A stretch of DNA of 64,000 nucleotides from ENR-C20 sp942493145 (GCA_942493145.1 OW818679.1:2914001-2978000), one strand, 5' to 3'; shown: positions 53,256-63,117, counted from the stretch's first letter. A program made the numbers and translations. Notes: generated from the sequence alone by a model not told the origin.

Positions 53256-54398
53256 TTAAAATATGTTATTTATATAATTTTTAAATAAATATATGAATAT
53301 GATTGTTGAGGCCGCTATCGCCAGCCATGTAAACCCTCCAAGCAAAATTGGCTTTATACCCTTTGTAAACAGGTCTTTAAACCTGATCTTGAACCCGACG
53401 CCGGCAAGTGCCACGGAAACGAAGAACTTATATCCGTTTTTGAAGAAGGCAGAAATATGTGGTATTGAGTTAAATATCCCAACGGTATTGAGGATTGCCA
53501 TAACGAGGAATATCAGTATGAACCAGGGGAATACCTTCTTTACAGTCGCAAAGACGCTGGTCCTGCTACCGGATGTATCAGAAGAAGCATTCGCAGTTTC
53601 TTTTTTTATCACAATCACAGCAAAGATGACTGCAAGTACTATCAACATTGTCGTGCGAACCAGCTTCACCGTTATCGGCAGGCTGAAATCCGTGATATTG
53701 TTAAGCAGCGCATAGGTCTCCTGGGCAGCGGCAACACTGGAGGTATCATTGATCGCCGTGCCGGCAAAAATTCCGAACTGAGCATCTGTCAAGCCGAGGA
53801 AACCGGCAATATATGGATATGTTATACAGGCAAATACATCGAAAAGAAAAATAGCTGTTATGGCATATGCAATTTCCTCCTCTTTTGCCCTGATTATGGA
53901 TGCAAGTGCCGCTATAGCAGTACCACCGCAAATTGATGTCCCGCCCCCTACCAGCGTACAGGTATTTGAGGTGAGTTTTAATACTTTTTTACCTACCAGG
54001 TATGCCACAGAAAAGGAAATGCAAATATTGAAAATAACCAGCGGAAGTGCTTTTGTTGCAGCCATGACGTCAATGAAGCTTAATGTAGCTCCTGCAAGGA
54101 TAATTCCAAAGCTTAAATAGCGCTTTGCCGCAAAAGCGGCGCCATCTTTGAAATTCTTATTTATGGAGGGCATCAGATTTATTGCCAGCATTCCGATCAG
54201 CAAACCAATCATCGGCGATCCGACATATTTCTGCAATTTGCTGATAGCTGTAGCAATTATGCCAATTACCAGGCATACTGAAATTGCAGCATACTTCTTC
54301 CAGCTGAATTTTGTTTTGTTCTTTCTATCCATAATAAAAACATATCCGTAAGCCAATATTATACATATCGCTATTATTTTCCATACTTCCGCCGTCAT
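53256..54398 (-). CDS. YeiH/UPF0324-family putative exporter
   Basis: 380 residues with about ten transmembrane helices. The family hallmark GGGTSICGGTAIAA lies near 150-165, with GTAINDTSSVAAA later. Members are called putative sulfate exporters, but substrates are unproven. GGAG precedes the ATG by seven bases. It follows the flavoprotein gene by 41 bases, so it is the last gene of the opp-type operon. It may export an anionic product of that pathway. Confidence 0.88.
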   Translation of the reverse strand: MTAEVWKIIAICIILAYGYVFIMDRKNKTKFSWKKYAAISVCLVIGIIATAISKLQKYVGSPMIGLLIGMLAINLMPSINKNFKDGAAFAAKRYLSFGIILAGATLSFIDVMAATKALPLVIFNICISFSVAYLVGKKVLKLTSNTCTLVGGGTSICGGTAIAALASIIRAKEEEIAYAITAIFLFDVFACITYPYIAGFLGLTDAQFGIFAGTAINDTSSVAAAQETYALLNNITDFSLPITVKLVRTTMLIVLAVIFAVIVIKKETANASSDTSGSRTSVFATVKKVFPWFILIFLVMAILNTVGIFNSIPHISAFFKNGYKFFVSVALAGVGFKIRFKDLFTKGIKPILLGGFTWLAIAASTIIFIYLFKNYINNIF

Positions 54399-54439
54399 GT
54401 CAAGTCTCCATTCTCAATTTAGAAATTGCTTTGTATCAT

Positions 54440-56398
54440 TTACAGGGACATTGCCGCGTCATATGCAGCTCGTGTAGCATGCTTTACATTGCCCACCCTG
54501 GCGCAGTCGCCGAGCATTCTGAAGTCTTCAGCGCAGCCTCTGAATTCCTCAGCTTCCAGGGACTTTGCTTCCATCCCTGCAGCTATGATGACCGTATCTG
54601 CATCCAAATAATGTTCTACACCGTTTCCATCGGTATATTTGATCCCGCTGTCTGTAATACCTGAGCATCTGGCCTTTAGGACAACTGCAGATGCATGGTC
54701 ATAAACCTGTCCTATAAGCTCCTCACGATAAGTACGCATGGCATCCGCTGCCAGTTCATCGCGCATTTCCAGCAGAACAATAATTTTTCCCTGCATTCCG
54801 TAGTGGACCGCCGTCTCGCACCCGACCTGCCCGCCTCCAATGATAATAATCCTGTTTCCTATCCTGTCCGGTTGGAAGAAGCTGTCACCAGCCCAAATAA
54901 CATTTCGGCCATTTACGCCTGGAATAGGTGGAATGAGTGGGCTTGCTCCAATTGCCACAAAAACGGCATCAAAGCCTTCATCTTTAAGCTTTTCCGGAGT
55001 AACTGCCGTACCAAGCCGTATATGGACATTTGATTTTTTCAATTGATCGATCAGATAATCCTTGTACTTTCTTAGGTCATATTTGAAGCTCATGTAATCG
55101 GCTTCATTCAGTTGGCCGCCCAGGTAACCCTTTTTTTCGTATAAAATTACGTCATGTCCCCTCTCCGAGGCCAAAATCGCAGCTTTCATGCCACCCGGCC
55201 CACCGCCTACGACGGCCAACTTCCTTTTTGAATAATCCTTTAGTACGAGCATATCCAGATAAGTCTCCCGCCCAGCCTCCGGGTTTACAGAGCATGAATA
55301 GAAGTGTGTGGATTTAAACTCATCCAGGCACTGGAAGCATTTGATGCAGGGCACAATATCCTCTGCTTTGCCGACTTTTGCCTTATTGATGCATTCAGGG
55401 TCTGCTATGGTACCGCGGGCCATGGCCACAATGTCGGCCTTTCCAGATGCAAGGGTTTCCTCAATTATCTGCGGATCCTGGAAGGCTCCCACAGTCAGGA
55501 CAGGGATAGTAATATCCGGGCATGCCTTGACTGCGGCTGCAAGATACGCATTGCACGCCGGCGGTAGGAAGCCGGTAGGATGGGTCACCGCTCTCAACCG
55601 TGGCTCGCGTACAACCCCGGCAGATATATGAATGATGTCTATCCTTCCCTGGATTAATTTGGTGAACTCGATGCACTCATCTATCTGAAATCCGCCCTCG
55701 ACACATTCAGAGCCGCTGATCCTGTATTCAATAAGGAGACTTCGTCCGACCCTCTCACGGATTTTATCCAGCACCATCAACGGAAACCTGGCTCGGTTTT
55801 CCATACTCCCTCCATACTCATCCGTACGGAAGTTGCAACGGGGAGATAAAAATTCCTGGAGAAGTGTACCATGTCCGCCATGTACCAGAAGAGTGTCAAA
55901 TCCGCAGAACTTTACACATTCCGCAAGCTCTGCATAGCGGTTGGCCAATCTCTCCATTTCTTCAAAGGGCATCTGATAAAATCTCAAACCATCTTTTCGT
56001 ATAAAATCCGAGCATCCATATATTTTTTCTTTTTTAGCTTCTTCAGTATATTCACCTTCACTGCCAAAATGGATCAATTCATAGGAGCATTTTGTACCAT
56101 AAAAATGTATGGCATCTGTCATATGGATAAAGTTTCTCCAACCTCGCGGATCTGAAATGTTAAACTCTGTGTGTATGGGATTGCGACCGGTCATCTCCAC
56201 CTTTTGTCCGCCCAGATTTACACAGGCGACCCCGCCCTTAGCCTTGCTTAAATAGTTTATAATATAACTATCCTCAGGATAGAAAGGTTCGTTGTTCTGA
56301 ATCATATGTGCCGTTGACGGTGCAGTAAATATTCTGTTTTTAAATGTTACATTATTTATGGTAATTGGTTCGAACATATGTGGATAGAACTGGTTCAT
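54440..56398 (-). CDS. Old-yellow-enzyme-type Fe-S flavoprotein (NADH:flavin oxidoreductase/dienoyl reductase family)
   Basis: 652 residues from ATG 56398, nine bases after AAGGAG; the frame extends to 56455. An FMN TIM barrel (1-340) contains HGGHGTLLQEFLSPRCNFRTDEYGG (written in part). A [4Fe-4S] site follows with C-x2-C-x2-C-x11-C in CIKCFQC...C, then FAD/NAD(P)H domains with VGGGPGG (about 393) and IGGGQVG. This is the 2,4-dienoyl-CoA reductase/trimethylamine dehydrogenase/BaiCD plan. It reduces activated C=C bonds or demethylates amines; the substrate is unknown. It follows the peptide-binding lipoprotein gene, with a strong hairpin between. Confidence 0.92.
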   Translation of the reverse strand: MNQFYPHMFEPITINNVTFKNRIFTAPSTAHMIQNNEPFYPEDSYIINYLSKAKGGVACVNLGGQKVEMTGRNPIHTEFNISDPRGWRNFIHMTDAIHFYGTKCSYELIHFGSEGEYTEEAKKEKIYGCSDFIRKDGLRFYQMPFEEMERLANRYAELAECVKFCGFDTLLVHGGHGTLLQEFLSPRCNFRTDEYGGSMENRARFPLMVLDKIRERVGRSLLIEYRISGSECVEGGFQIDECIEFTKLIQGRIDIIHISAGVVREPRLRAVTHPTGFLPPACNAYLAAAVKACPDITIPVLTVGAFQDPQIIEETLASGKADIVAMARGTIADPECINKAKVGKAEDIVPCIKCFQCLDEFKSTHFYSCSVNPEAGRETYLDMLVLKDYSKRKLAVVGGGPGGMKAAILASERGHDVILYEKKGYLGGQLNEADYMSFKYDLRKYKDYLIDQLKKSNVHIRLGTAVTPEKLKDEGFDAVFVAIGASPLIPPIPGVNGRNVIWAGDSFFQPDRIGNRIIIIGGGQVGCETAVHYGMQGKIIVLLEMRDELAADAMRTYREELIGQVYDHASAVVLKARCSGITDSGIKYTDGNGVEHYLDADTVIIAAGMEAKSLEAEEFRGCAEDFRMLGDCARVGNVKHATRAAYDAAMSL

Positions 56399-56442
56399 TA
56401 ACTTTATCTCCTTTATGTTTAGTAAAACATATGGCCCGGGTC

Positions 56443-56470
56443 GGGAAAGCACCATTAAGGGTGCTTTCCC
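56443..56470 (-). terminator. Hairpin between the binding-protein and flavoprotein genes
   Basis: GGGAAAGCACC and GGTGCTTTCCC form a perfect 11-bp stem with a 6-base loop, 23 bases after the binding-protein stop. No T-run follows on the minus strand. It therefore probably stabilises the upstream message or causes partial termination, not full termination. Confidence 0.65.
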
Positions 56471-56492
56471 TGTATGGACCTGCTATTGGTCA

Positions 56493-58139
56493 TTATTTGA
56501 AGATTACCTTTGTAAGATCAGGAAGGATAGGGTCTCCCGTATTACAGGACTCAATATAATCACGATAGGCAACACCAGAGTATCCTTCGAAGAGAGGTAT
56601 CTGGTAGATATTGTCGTGCAGCATTTGCTGTACTGTTGAATATGCGGAGGAACGAACGCTATCATCAACTGAGAACTGTCCCTCTACAAGTTTGGCATAC
56701 AGGTCGTTATCATGGCATTCTGCCAGGGCAAAACCGCCGCCCTGCTTGGTTGTATTAAATGCCTGGTCTGGATCACGTGCGGTGATGGACATATCATAAA
56801 TGCCTAAATCGCATTCAGGTTTTCCGTTGTTGTTGATCCCGCGCATCTTGGCAATTGCCGTAGGCTGGTCATAGGTCTCGACATTGACTGTTATGCCGAT
56901 ATCAGAAAGCATGGCCTGGATAGTTTCAGCAATTTTGGGGTAGTTACCTGTTGATACGGTAACCAGTGTATGCTTGATATCTCCATCCTTATATCCGGCA
57001 GCTGAAAGAAGCTCATGGGCATGGGAGGTATCATAGTTGTATCCGCCGGTTTCAATCCTGTATTTGACACCGGTAGCAAGCGGTGAGGTAGCAACCTTAC
57101 CCAGTATTCCAAAGGAAACCTCCGCAACAGCCTTCGTATCCAGCGCGCTGGAAATGGCTTCACGGACTTCCTTCTTTGCAAGGTCCTTGTTGAGGTCGTA
57201 CATACAGAGGATGTATTCCCTGACCTGCGGAACGATATTGAGGTTTGTATGCTCCACTTCACCATTCAGGATGCGCTTGGCATCGGATACACTCATTTCA
57301 TATATTGCATCCAGGTTACCATTCTCATAATCAATCATCATTGTTGTCGATTCTGCAAACTGACGGATAGTTATGGTGTTATAGACAGGCAGCTCTCCCC
57401 AGTATTTATCGTTTTTCTCAAATACCTGCCGGTCTCCGGATACGTTTTCCTTAAGTTTGAAGGCTCCGGTTCCGTTGGGCTTATCCCAGAAGCTTTCGTC
57501 ACCTACGGACTCAACATAGCTCTTGCAGAGGATGGAAGCATAATATGTACTCAGGAAGTTAAGGGCGTTGCCTACGGGCTTTTTGGTCACAAGCCTGAAT
57601 TCGTAATCGTTTATGATCTGGCTCTTGTCCCAGTCGTATACATCAAAAGACCTGGCTGTACGGGAACCACTGTTGATAATGCGCTGCAGTGTGAAGAATA
57701 CGTCGGCGCTTGTGAGATGCTCTCCATTGTGGAAGTATATATTGTCTTTGATTTTCATATACAGAGTGGTATCATTTTCATATTTCCACTCGGTAGCCAG
57801 ATTCGGCTTTATTTCGCCGGTATCAGTATCCAGTTTTACCAGCGTATCGTATTCCAGAAATATTCCGGGTACACTGTTGACGTTGGCTGGATCCAATTGC
57901 TGAACTGCCGGCTGCGTAGTTCCAATGGTAAATGTGCCTTCGGCTGTAATTCTTTTGAATGTTGTTTCGCTGGTTGAAACTACAGCAGTCTTAGTAGTAG
58001 TGGCAGCTTCAGATGATGCCGCAGCACCGGACCCAGAAGAAGGTGCCGGGCTATCCACGCTTTTACCGCAACCGGTAAAAACAGAGGCTATGAAACACAG
58101 TGCAAGTAGTAATGTTGGGATCCTGATTCGCTTCTTCAT
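56493..58139 (-). CDS. Family 5 (oligopeptide-type) solute-binding lipoprotein
   Basis: 548 residues. Lipobox FTGC (C24) is followed by a Ser/Ala/Thr-rich linker and a family 5 binding domain, with TSADVFFTLQRIIN and NGTGAFKLKENVSGDRQVFEKNDKYWG in the usual order. It captures peptides, nickel chelates or other small ligands for the four downstream-named transporter subunits encoded just upstream. AGGGGGG precedes the ATG. It is fifth in the operon, 79 bases after the second ATPase gene. Confidence 0.92.
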   Translation of the reverse strand: MKKRIRIPTLLLALCFIASVFTGCGKSVDSPAPSSGSGAAASSEAATTTKTAVVSTSETTFKRITAEGTFTIGTTQPAVQQLDPANVNSVPGIFLEYDTLVKLDTDTGEIKPNLATEWKYENDTTLYMKIKDNIYFHNGEHLTSADVFFTLQRIINSGSRTARSFDVYDWDKSQIINDYEFRLVTKKPVGNALNFLSTYYASILCKSYVESVGDESFWDKPNGTGAFKLKENVSGDRQVFEKNDKYWGELPVYNTITIRQFAESTTMMIDYENGNLDAIYEMSVSDAKRILNGEVEHTNLNIVPQVREYILCMYDLNKDLAKKEVREAISSALDTKAVAEVSFGILGKVATSPLATGVKYRIETGGYNYDTSHAHELLSAAGYKDGDIKHTLVTVSTGNYPKIAETIQAMLSDIGITVNVETYDQPTAIAKMRGINNNGKPECDLGIYDMSITARDPDQAFNTTKQGGGFALAECHDNDLYAKLVEGQFSVDDSVRSSAYSTVQQMLHDNIYQIPLFEGYSGVAYRDYIESCNTGDPILPDLTKVIFK

Positions 58140-58218
58140 TTTTTACCCCCCTAAAATATTTTTTTTTGCTTAATATCGGGCTGACGGAGCATTTCGTCAG
58201 TTACCTTCATGAAAAGTT

Positions 58219-59181
58219 TCACAGGCTGTTTAATTCACGAGCCTTGTGACAGGCGACAAAATGGCCTGGAACGACTTCTTTCAGTCTCGGGAATTCAGTA
58301 GCGCACCTCTCGCAAGCATGTTGACATCGGTTTGCGAACCTGCATCCCGGTTTTGGTTCCACCGGGGAAGAAAGTTCTCCCTGCAGGAGAATCTTCTCCC
58401 GCTTCTTTCTGACCGATGGAACCGGTATTGCTGAAATGAGGCCCTTCGTATAGGGATGAAAAGGATTTCTGAAGAGTTCCCGTGTATTGCATTTTTCCAT
58501 AATAGTCCCGAGATACATTACCATAATGTTGTCTGATATATGTTTCACTACAGACAAATCATGTGTTATAAAAATATATGTTAGTTTCTTCTCCACCTGC
58601 AGATCCTGAAGCAGGTTCAGGATCTGTGCCTGTATCGATACGTCCAGTGCTGAAACGGGTTCATCGCATACTATAAACTTCGGCTTCAATGCCAGTGCAC
58701 GGGCGATCCCTATACGCTGCCTGCGTCCGCCGTCGAGTTCATGTGGGTAGGACATGTACAGCCTTTCTGCCAGACCGACCGTTTTCATCAGCTCACATAC
58801 CCGGCTTTCAGTTTCATCTTTGGATTTGCATGCATTAAGAGCCTTCAGAGGTTCCGCAATAAGCTCCGACACACACATTCGCGGGTTTAATGAGGAAAAC
58901 GGATCCTGGAATATCAACTGCATATCCCGACGGAGCTCCCGTCTTTCCTTACTGTTAAGATGGGTTATATCCCTGCCGTCAAATGTGATTTTACCATCCG
59001 TAGATTCCAACAACCCAAGGATCACACGTCCAAGGGTGCTCTTGCCACAGCCGCTCTCTCCGACCACACCCAGGGTTTCCCCCTCTTCTATGGTGAATGT
59101 AACATTATCCACTGCGTGGAGTAAGCCTGCGGAGGTTTCAAAGTATTTTTTCAGGTCCTTTACTTCCAATAGTTTACTCAT
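58219..59181 (-). CDS. Oligopeptide-type ABC transporter ATP-binding protein (OppF/DppF-like)
   Basis: 320 residues. Walker A GESGCGKST and Walker B FIVCDEPVSALD are normal, but the signature reads LDGGRRQR instead of LSGGQRQR. The C-terminal region has the cysteine cluster CRFANRC...C..C...C common in peptide ATPases, which can hold an Fe-S cluster. It overlaps the preceding ATPase gene by eight bases. It should work as a heterodimer with that protein. Confidence 0.93.
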   Translation of the reverse strand: MSKLLEVKDLKKYFETSAGLLHAVDNVTFTIEEGETLGVVGESGCGKSTLGRVILGLLESTDGKITFDGRDITHLNSKERRELRRDMQLIFQDPFSSLNPRMCVSELIAEPLKALNACKSKDETESRVCELMKTVGLAERLYMSYPHELDGGRRQRIGIARALALKPKFIVCDEPVSALDVSIQAQILNLLQDLQVEKKLTYIFITHDLSVVKHISDNIMVMYLGTIMEKCNTRELFRNPFHPYTKGLISAIPVPSVRKKREKILLQGELSSPVEPKPGCRFANRCQHACERCATEFPRLKEVVPGHFVACHKARELNSL

Positions 59182-60181
59182 AAGCTTTGACCCCCTCCTG
59201 AAGTCCGGCTTCCGACTCGTTTTTCAGCCAATAAAAGCATTTGACCATGTGACCTGTACTTACTTCAACGCAATCAGGGACTTCCTTTCCGCATCTTTCA
59301 TTGGCATACAGGCAACGCGGACTGAACCTGCATCCCTCAGGCAGGTCTACCGGGTCAGGCATCATTCCCTGGATTGGCTTCAAGCGCTCTACTTCCTCAT
59401 CAAGTGAAGGAATCGAGTCAAATAATCCCCGGGTATAAGGGTGGGCCGTCTCTTCAAAGATCTCCCATAGCGTGCCATATTCCACGATCTCTCCCGCATA
59501 AATGATTGCAACCTTGTCACAGGTATCAGCAACAACTCCTAAATCATGTGTTATCAGAATCATTGAAGTACCGATCTCGCTCTTCAGGTTGTGCATAAGT
59601 GTCAGTACCTGCGCCTGGATTGTTACGTCCAATGCTGTTGTAGGTTCGTCCGCTATCAATAGCTCCGGAGAGCATGCCAGCGCTATTGCTATTACTACCC
59701 TTTGTTTCATTCCTCCTGAAAACTGATGTGGATAATCCCCGCCCCGTTCAATCGGAATACCTACTGTCTGAAGCATATCCAGCGCTTTTACCATGGCTTC
59801 GGTTTTTGTACATTTCGTGTGGAGCTTTATTTTCTCTGCTATCTGCTCATCCACTTTCATTACGGGATTCAGTGCCGTCATTGGGTCCTGGAATATCATG
59901 GCTATTTTATTGCCGCGGATTTTTCTCATTTCAGCCTCTGATTTTTTTAGCAGGTCTTCGCCATTAAAGAATATTTGACCACTGGCAATCTTTCCTGGCG
60001 GGTCTGGTATAAGTCCCAGAATGCTAAGCGCTGTTGTCGTTTTCCCCGCACCCGTTTCTCCGACGATCCCAAGAGTGTCTCCGCGCTTCAGGGAAAGGGT
60101 TACCCCGTTGACTGCTCGTACCAGCCCGTCATCGGTACAATAATGTATATTAAGGTCATTAATTCTCAACAAATCACTCAT
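59174..60181 (-). CDS. Oligopeptide-type ABC transporter ATP-binding protein (OppD/DppD-like)
   Basis: 335 residues. Walker A GETGAGKTT, canonical signature FSGGMKQR and Walker B LLIADEPTTALD are intact, and the C-terminus carries the cysteine-rich CRFSPRC...C motif. AAGGAG precedes the ATG. It follows the second permease gene by 12 bases and overlaps the next ATPase gene by eight. Confidence 0.94.
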   Translation of the reverse strand: MSDLLRINDLNIHYCTDDGLVRAVNGVTLSLKRGDTLGIVGETGAGKTTTALSILGLIPDPPGKIASGQIFFNGEDLLKKSEAEMRKIRGNKIAMIFQDPMTALNPVMKVDEQIAEKIKLHTKCTKTEAMVKALDMLQTVGIPIERGGDYPHQFSGGMKQRVVIAIALACSPELLIADEPTTALDVTIQAQVLTLMHNLKSEIGTSMILITHDLGVVADTCDKVAIIYAGEIVEYGTLWEIFEETAHPYTRGLFDSIPSLDEEVERLKPIQGMMPDPVDLPEGCRFSPRCLYANERCGKEVPDCVEVSTGHMVKCFYWLKNESEAGLQEGVKAYE

Positions 60182-60193
60182 GACTATATCTCC

Positions 60194-61087
60194 TTATCTT
60201 TTTAACCGTGGATCCATCGCATCCCGCAAACCATCCCCCAGAAGGTTGAATGCAATCAGGGTAATCATGATTGCAAGACCCGGAAACGTTACGATAGGAT
60301 AAAAATCACGGATGAATTCACGTCCCGCCGCTAGCATTGACCCCCACTCCGGTGTTGGCGGTTGAACTCCAAGCCCGATAAAGCTCAGGCTGGAGATAAT
60401 CAATATGGCGTTGGCAATACGCAAGGAGGCATTGACAATGATGCTTGACAGGGTGTTGGGCATTATATGCCGAAATATTATTCTGGAATTTGTGGCTCCG
60501 CATGCCGTGGCAGCCTCTACAAATTCCTGGCCCTTCACAGTTAGAACAGCCGAATGCATGATCCTTGCAAATTGAGGGATAGAACCGACCCCTATCGCAA
60601 TAATGGAGTTTTGTATTCCCGAGCCCAAAGCGGCTGAAATGGATACCGCCAGCAGGAAACCCGGTATTGCCATTATCACATCCATGACCCTCATGACTAT
60701 ACTGTCGTACCTTCCACTGAAATATGCCGCCGTAGCACCCAGAATAGACCCGATTACCATTGCCAGCGCTATTGCTGATATGGATACTACCAATGACACC
60801 TGACCGCCTTTGATGACACGGCTTAGTATGTCGCGGCCATAATCATCGGTCCCCATCGGATGCTGAAGACTGGGATAGGCGAACCGGTTGCTGTAGTCCT
60901 GCTTTGCGTAGTCATAAGGCGCAATGTATTCCGCAAAAACCGCAACCAGGATAACAAATATGATGACAAACAGTGAAATCATGGCAAGCTTGTTGCGGCG
61001 CAAACGTTTTAATATATCGCCCCACTGGCTGCGTTTCTTCGTTTTTGTAAATTCTTTTACACTTTGAACTTCTGTCATACTGTTCAT
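60194..61087 (-). CDS. Oligopeptide-type ABC transporter permease (OppC/DppC-like)
   Basis: 297 residues. An N-terminal cytosolic segment and OppC-type first helix lead into the permease core, with the EAA loop EAATACGATNSRIIFRHIMPN near 190-210. The start overlaps the dppB-like stop by four bases (ATGA), with GGAGG nine bases upstream. It forms the channel with the other permease. Confidence 0.94.
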   Translation of the reverse strand: MNSMTEVQSVKEFTKTKKRSQWGDILKRLRRNKLAMISLFVIIFVILVAVFAEYIAPYDYAKQDYSNRFAYPSLQHPMGTDDYGRDILSRVIKGGQVSLVVSISAIALAMVIGSILGATAAYFSGRYDSIVMRVMDVIMAIPGFLLAVSISAALGSGIQNSIIAIGVGSIPQFARIMHSAVLTVKGQEFVEAATACGATNSRIIFRHIMPNTLSSIIVNASLRIANAILIISSLSFIGLGVQPPTPEWGSMLAAGREFIRDFYPIVTFPGLAIMITLIAFNLLGDGLRDAMDPRLKR

Positions 61088-62073
61088 TCTGCTGCCCCTC
61101 CTTTGCCTGATGCAATGCTGGTAACAGCCCTTCTTTTTTTGTTGCTTTTCGAATACTGTGCTTTTATGCGAGGATCAATAAAGGCATATAATATATCTAC
61201 AATAAGGTTCAGAAAGCAGACGGTAATAGCTAATACCAACACACTGCCTTGAATGACGGGAAAGTTTTTTTGAGTAACAGCCGTCATCATCAACGACCCT
61301 AGCCCCGGTACGGTAAATACCGCCTCAACGACCATCGCTCCGCCGACAATAAAGCTCATCTGCAGTCCAATAACCGTTACTACAGGAATCAATGCATTTT
61401 TAAGTGCATGCCTGCGTATTACCACTCCCTCTGAAAGCCCTTTTGACCTGGCTGTCCGTATATAATCCTGGCGGATCACATCGAGCATGCTGGATCGTGT
61501 TGTCCGGCAGATGACTGCAACAGGTGAAAGCCCCAGTGTAAGGCACGGCAGTATCCAGTTTTTCCATGAGGAAAGTCCTGAAGCCGGCAGCCAATGTAAA
61601 TTGAGGGAAAATACAAGCATTCCCATAAGTCCCAGCCAGAAAGGCGGCATGGATGCAAATATCAGTGAGCTTACAGTAACTCCATAGTCCATCCCCGAAT
61701 ATTGTTTGGTGGCAGATATGATGCCGAACGGTATGCCTATAATAATCGAAATTATTATACTAATGATGGCAATTTTAATGGAAATGGGGTATCTGTCCCT
61801 GATTTCGTCACTGACCGGCCTTTTTGTCTGAAAGGATGTCCCCAGATCAAGCTCCGTTACAATTCCTCCGACATAGCTGACGAATTGCACGACTAATGGC
61901 CGGTCAAGACCTAATTCTACTTTTTTTGCTTCATACTGTTCCCGGGATGCATCTGCTGGAAGAAGTGTCGCTACCGGATCTCCCGAGACCTGGTTGATAC
62001 AGAATACGATAAGAATTACACCAAGTAAAACTGGAATCATGAGTAACAGCCTACGTAGAAAAAACTTAAACAC
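61084..62073 (-). CDS. Oligopeptide-type ABC transporter permease (OppB/DppB-like)
   Basis: 329 residues from GTG 62073, with AAGG nine bases upstream. The N-terminal RRLLLMIPVLLGVILIVF helix and DYIRTARSKGLSEGVVIRRHALKNALIP (EAA loop, in part) are typical. It is the first gene of a seven-gene operon running to the yeiH-type gene. A terminator-like hairpin lies in its leader. Confidence 0.94.
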   Translation of the reverse strand: MFKFFLRRLLLMIPVLLGVILIVFCINQVSGDPVATLLPADASREQYEAKKVELGLDRPLVVQFVSYVGGIVTELDLGTSFQTKRPVSDEIRDRYPISIKIAIISIIISIIIGIPFGIISATKQYSGMDYGVTVSSLIFASMPPFWLGLMGMLVFSLNLHWLPASGLSSWKNWILPCLTLGLSPVAVICRTTRSSMLDVIRQDYIRTARSKGLSEGVVIRRHALKNALIPVVTVIGLQMSFIVGGAMVVEAVFTVPGLGSLMMTAVTQKNFPVIQGSVLVLAITVCFLNLIVDILYAFIDPRIKAQYSKSNKKRRAVTSIASGKGGAAE

Positions 62074-62159
62074 AGTGTCACGCCTTTCTGACGAAATTTG
62101 TTATAATGCTCACCTACTTCAATCCATAGTCTATATTATGTATCCTTCAAAGTGAAATT

Positions 62160-62202
62160 CAAAAAAGGCAATCGTTATGTCGTAAATGACATAGCGATTG
62201 CC
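62160..62202 (-). promoter_or_regulatory. Terminator-like hairpin in the leader of the opp-type operon
   Basis: GGCAATCG (62167-62174) pairs with CGATTGCC (62195-62202), and TATGTC with GACATA inside, around a 6-base loop. On the minus strand TTTTTT follows directly. It stands about 90-130 bases before the oppB-like start. It could be an attenuator, or the inner palindrome could be an operator for the divergent LysR protein. Confidence 0.6.
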
Positions 62203-62245
62203 TTCTGTCGGCACATATGATACCATGCTTATGAGGTGATAAATA

Positions 62246-63091
62246 ATGACAAGCCAGCAGGTTATTACTTTTCTATCGCTTGCGGGAACGCTCAATTTTA
62301 CAAGGACTGCAGATAACCTGTTCGTAACCCAGCCTGTAATCAGTCGGCAGTTGGTGTCTTTGGAGACTGAACTCGGATTCAAATTGTTCGTACGGTCACA
62401 TCAGGAAGTCCATCTTACTGAAGCCGGGATGATTATGCGGGATTTTTTCAATCATTACAAAATAGATTTCGACAGGGTCCATGCCAAGGCTTTCGATATT
62501 TCCCGAGGAAGCAGGGAATCGATCATTGTCGGGCTTCTTGAGCTGTTTGACAACTCAAGGCTTCTTTCAGCAATCGGGATGTACTCCGCCGCTCCAATCC
62601 GCGTAGAGCGCTATTCTTCCCCTTGCTTGCCCGAGCAGTTAATAAATGGCAGGTATGATATTGGCATAACCTTCAAGAGTCTTGTGGAGGGATGTCGTGA
62701 ATTGGAATATCATGAGTTGTTTTTGAGTCAGGATCATCTATTGTTTTCAATTAAGCACCCGATGGCAAATCTGAAAGAAATCAATTTTAGCGATATATCC
62801 GATCTGTGCATGGTTTCAGACGATGGAAAGGTACCCGCAAACGTCACAAAGGAACGTATGAAAACTTGCAACCTTAGCAACTGCCCAATAAGCTTGAGCC
62901 CCAATTTGGGCTCTGTTCTGGCATCCGTTGAGAGCGGTCTTAATTGTACGATATTACAGGGTTTTTCACTGCCTTTCCTGCGTTTTGAATACCTTGCCAT
63001 TCCATTGCCTTGGCATCAGAGCGTGGGAGTTGTGTGCAAAGGTATCAACACAAGTCCTGCAGTGCGGGAATTTATCAACCTGTGTTTATAA
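62246..63091 (+). CDS. LysR-family regulator divergent from the opp-type operon
   Basis: 281 residues, with GAGGTG before the ATG. The winged helix reads QQVITFLSLAGTLNFTRTADN and VTQPVISRQLVSLETELGF, followed by a LysR effector domain. Divergent placement against the transporter/flavoprotein operon, as is typical for this family, makes that operon its probable target. Confidence 0.9.
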   Translation: MTSQQVITFLSLAGTLNFTRTADNLFVTQPVISRQLVSLETELGFKLFVRSHQEVHLTEAGMIMRDFFNHYKIDFDRVHAKAFDISRGSRESIIVGLLELFDNSRLLSAIGMYSAAPIRVERYSSPCLPEQLINGRYDIGITFKSLVEGCRELEYHELFLSQDHLLFSIKHPMANLKEINFSDISDLCMVSDDGKVPANVTKERMKTCNLSNCPISLSPNLGSVLASVESGLNCTILQGFSLPFLRFEYLAIPLPWHQSVGVVCKGINTSPAVREFINLCL

Positions 63092-63117
63092 TATATAACT
63101 ACAGAAATGGTGATAAG

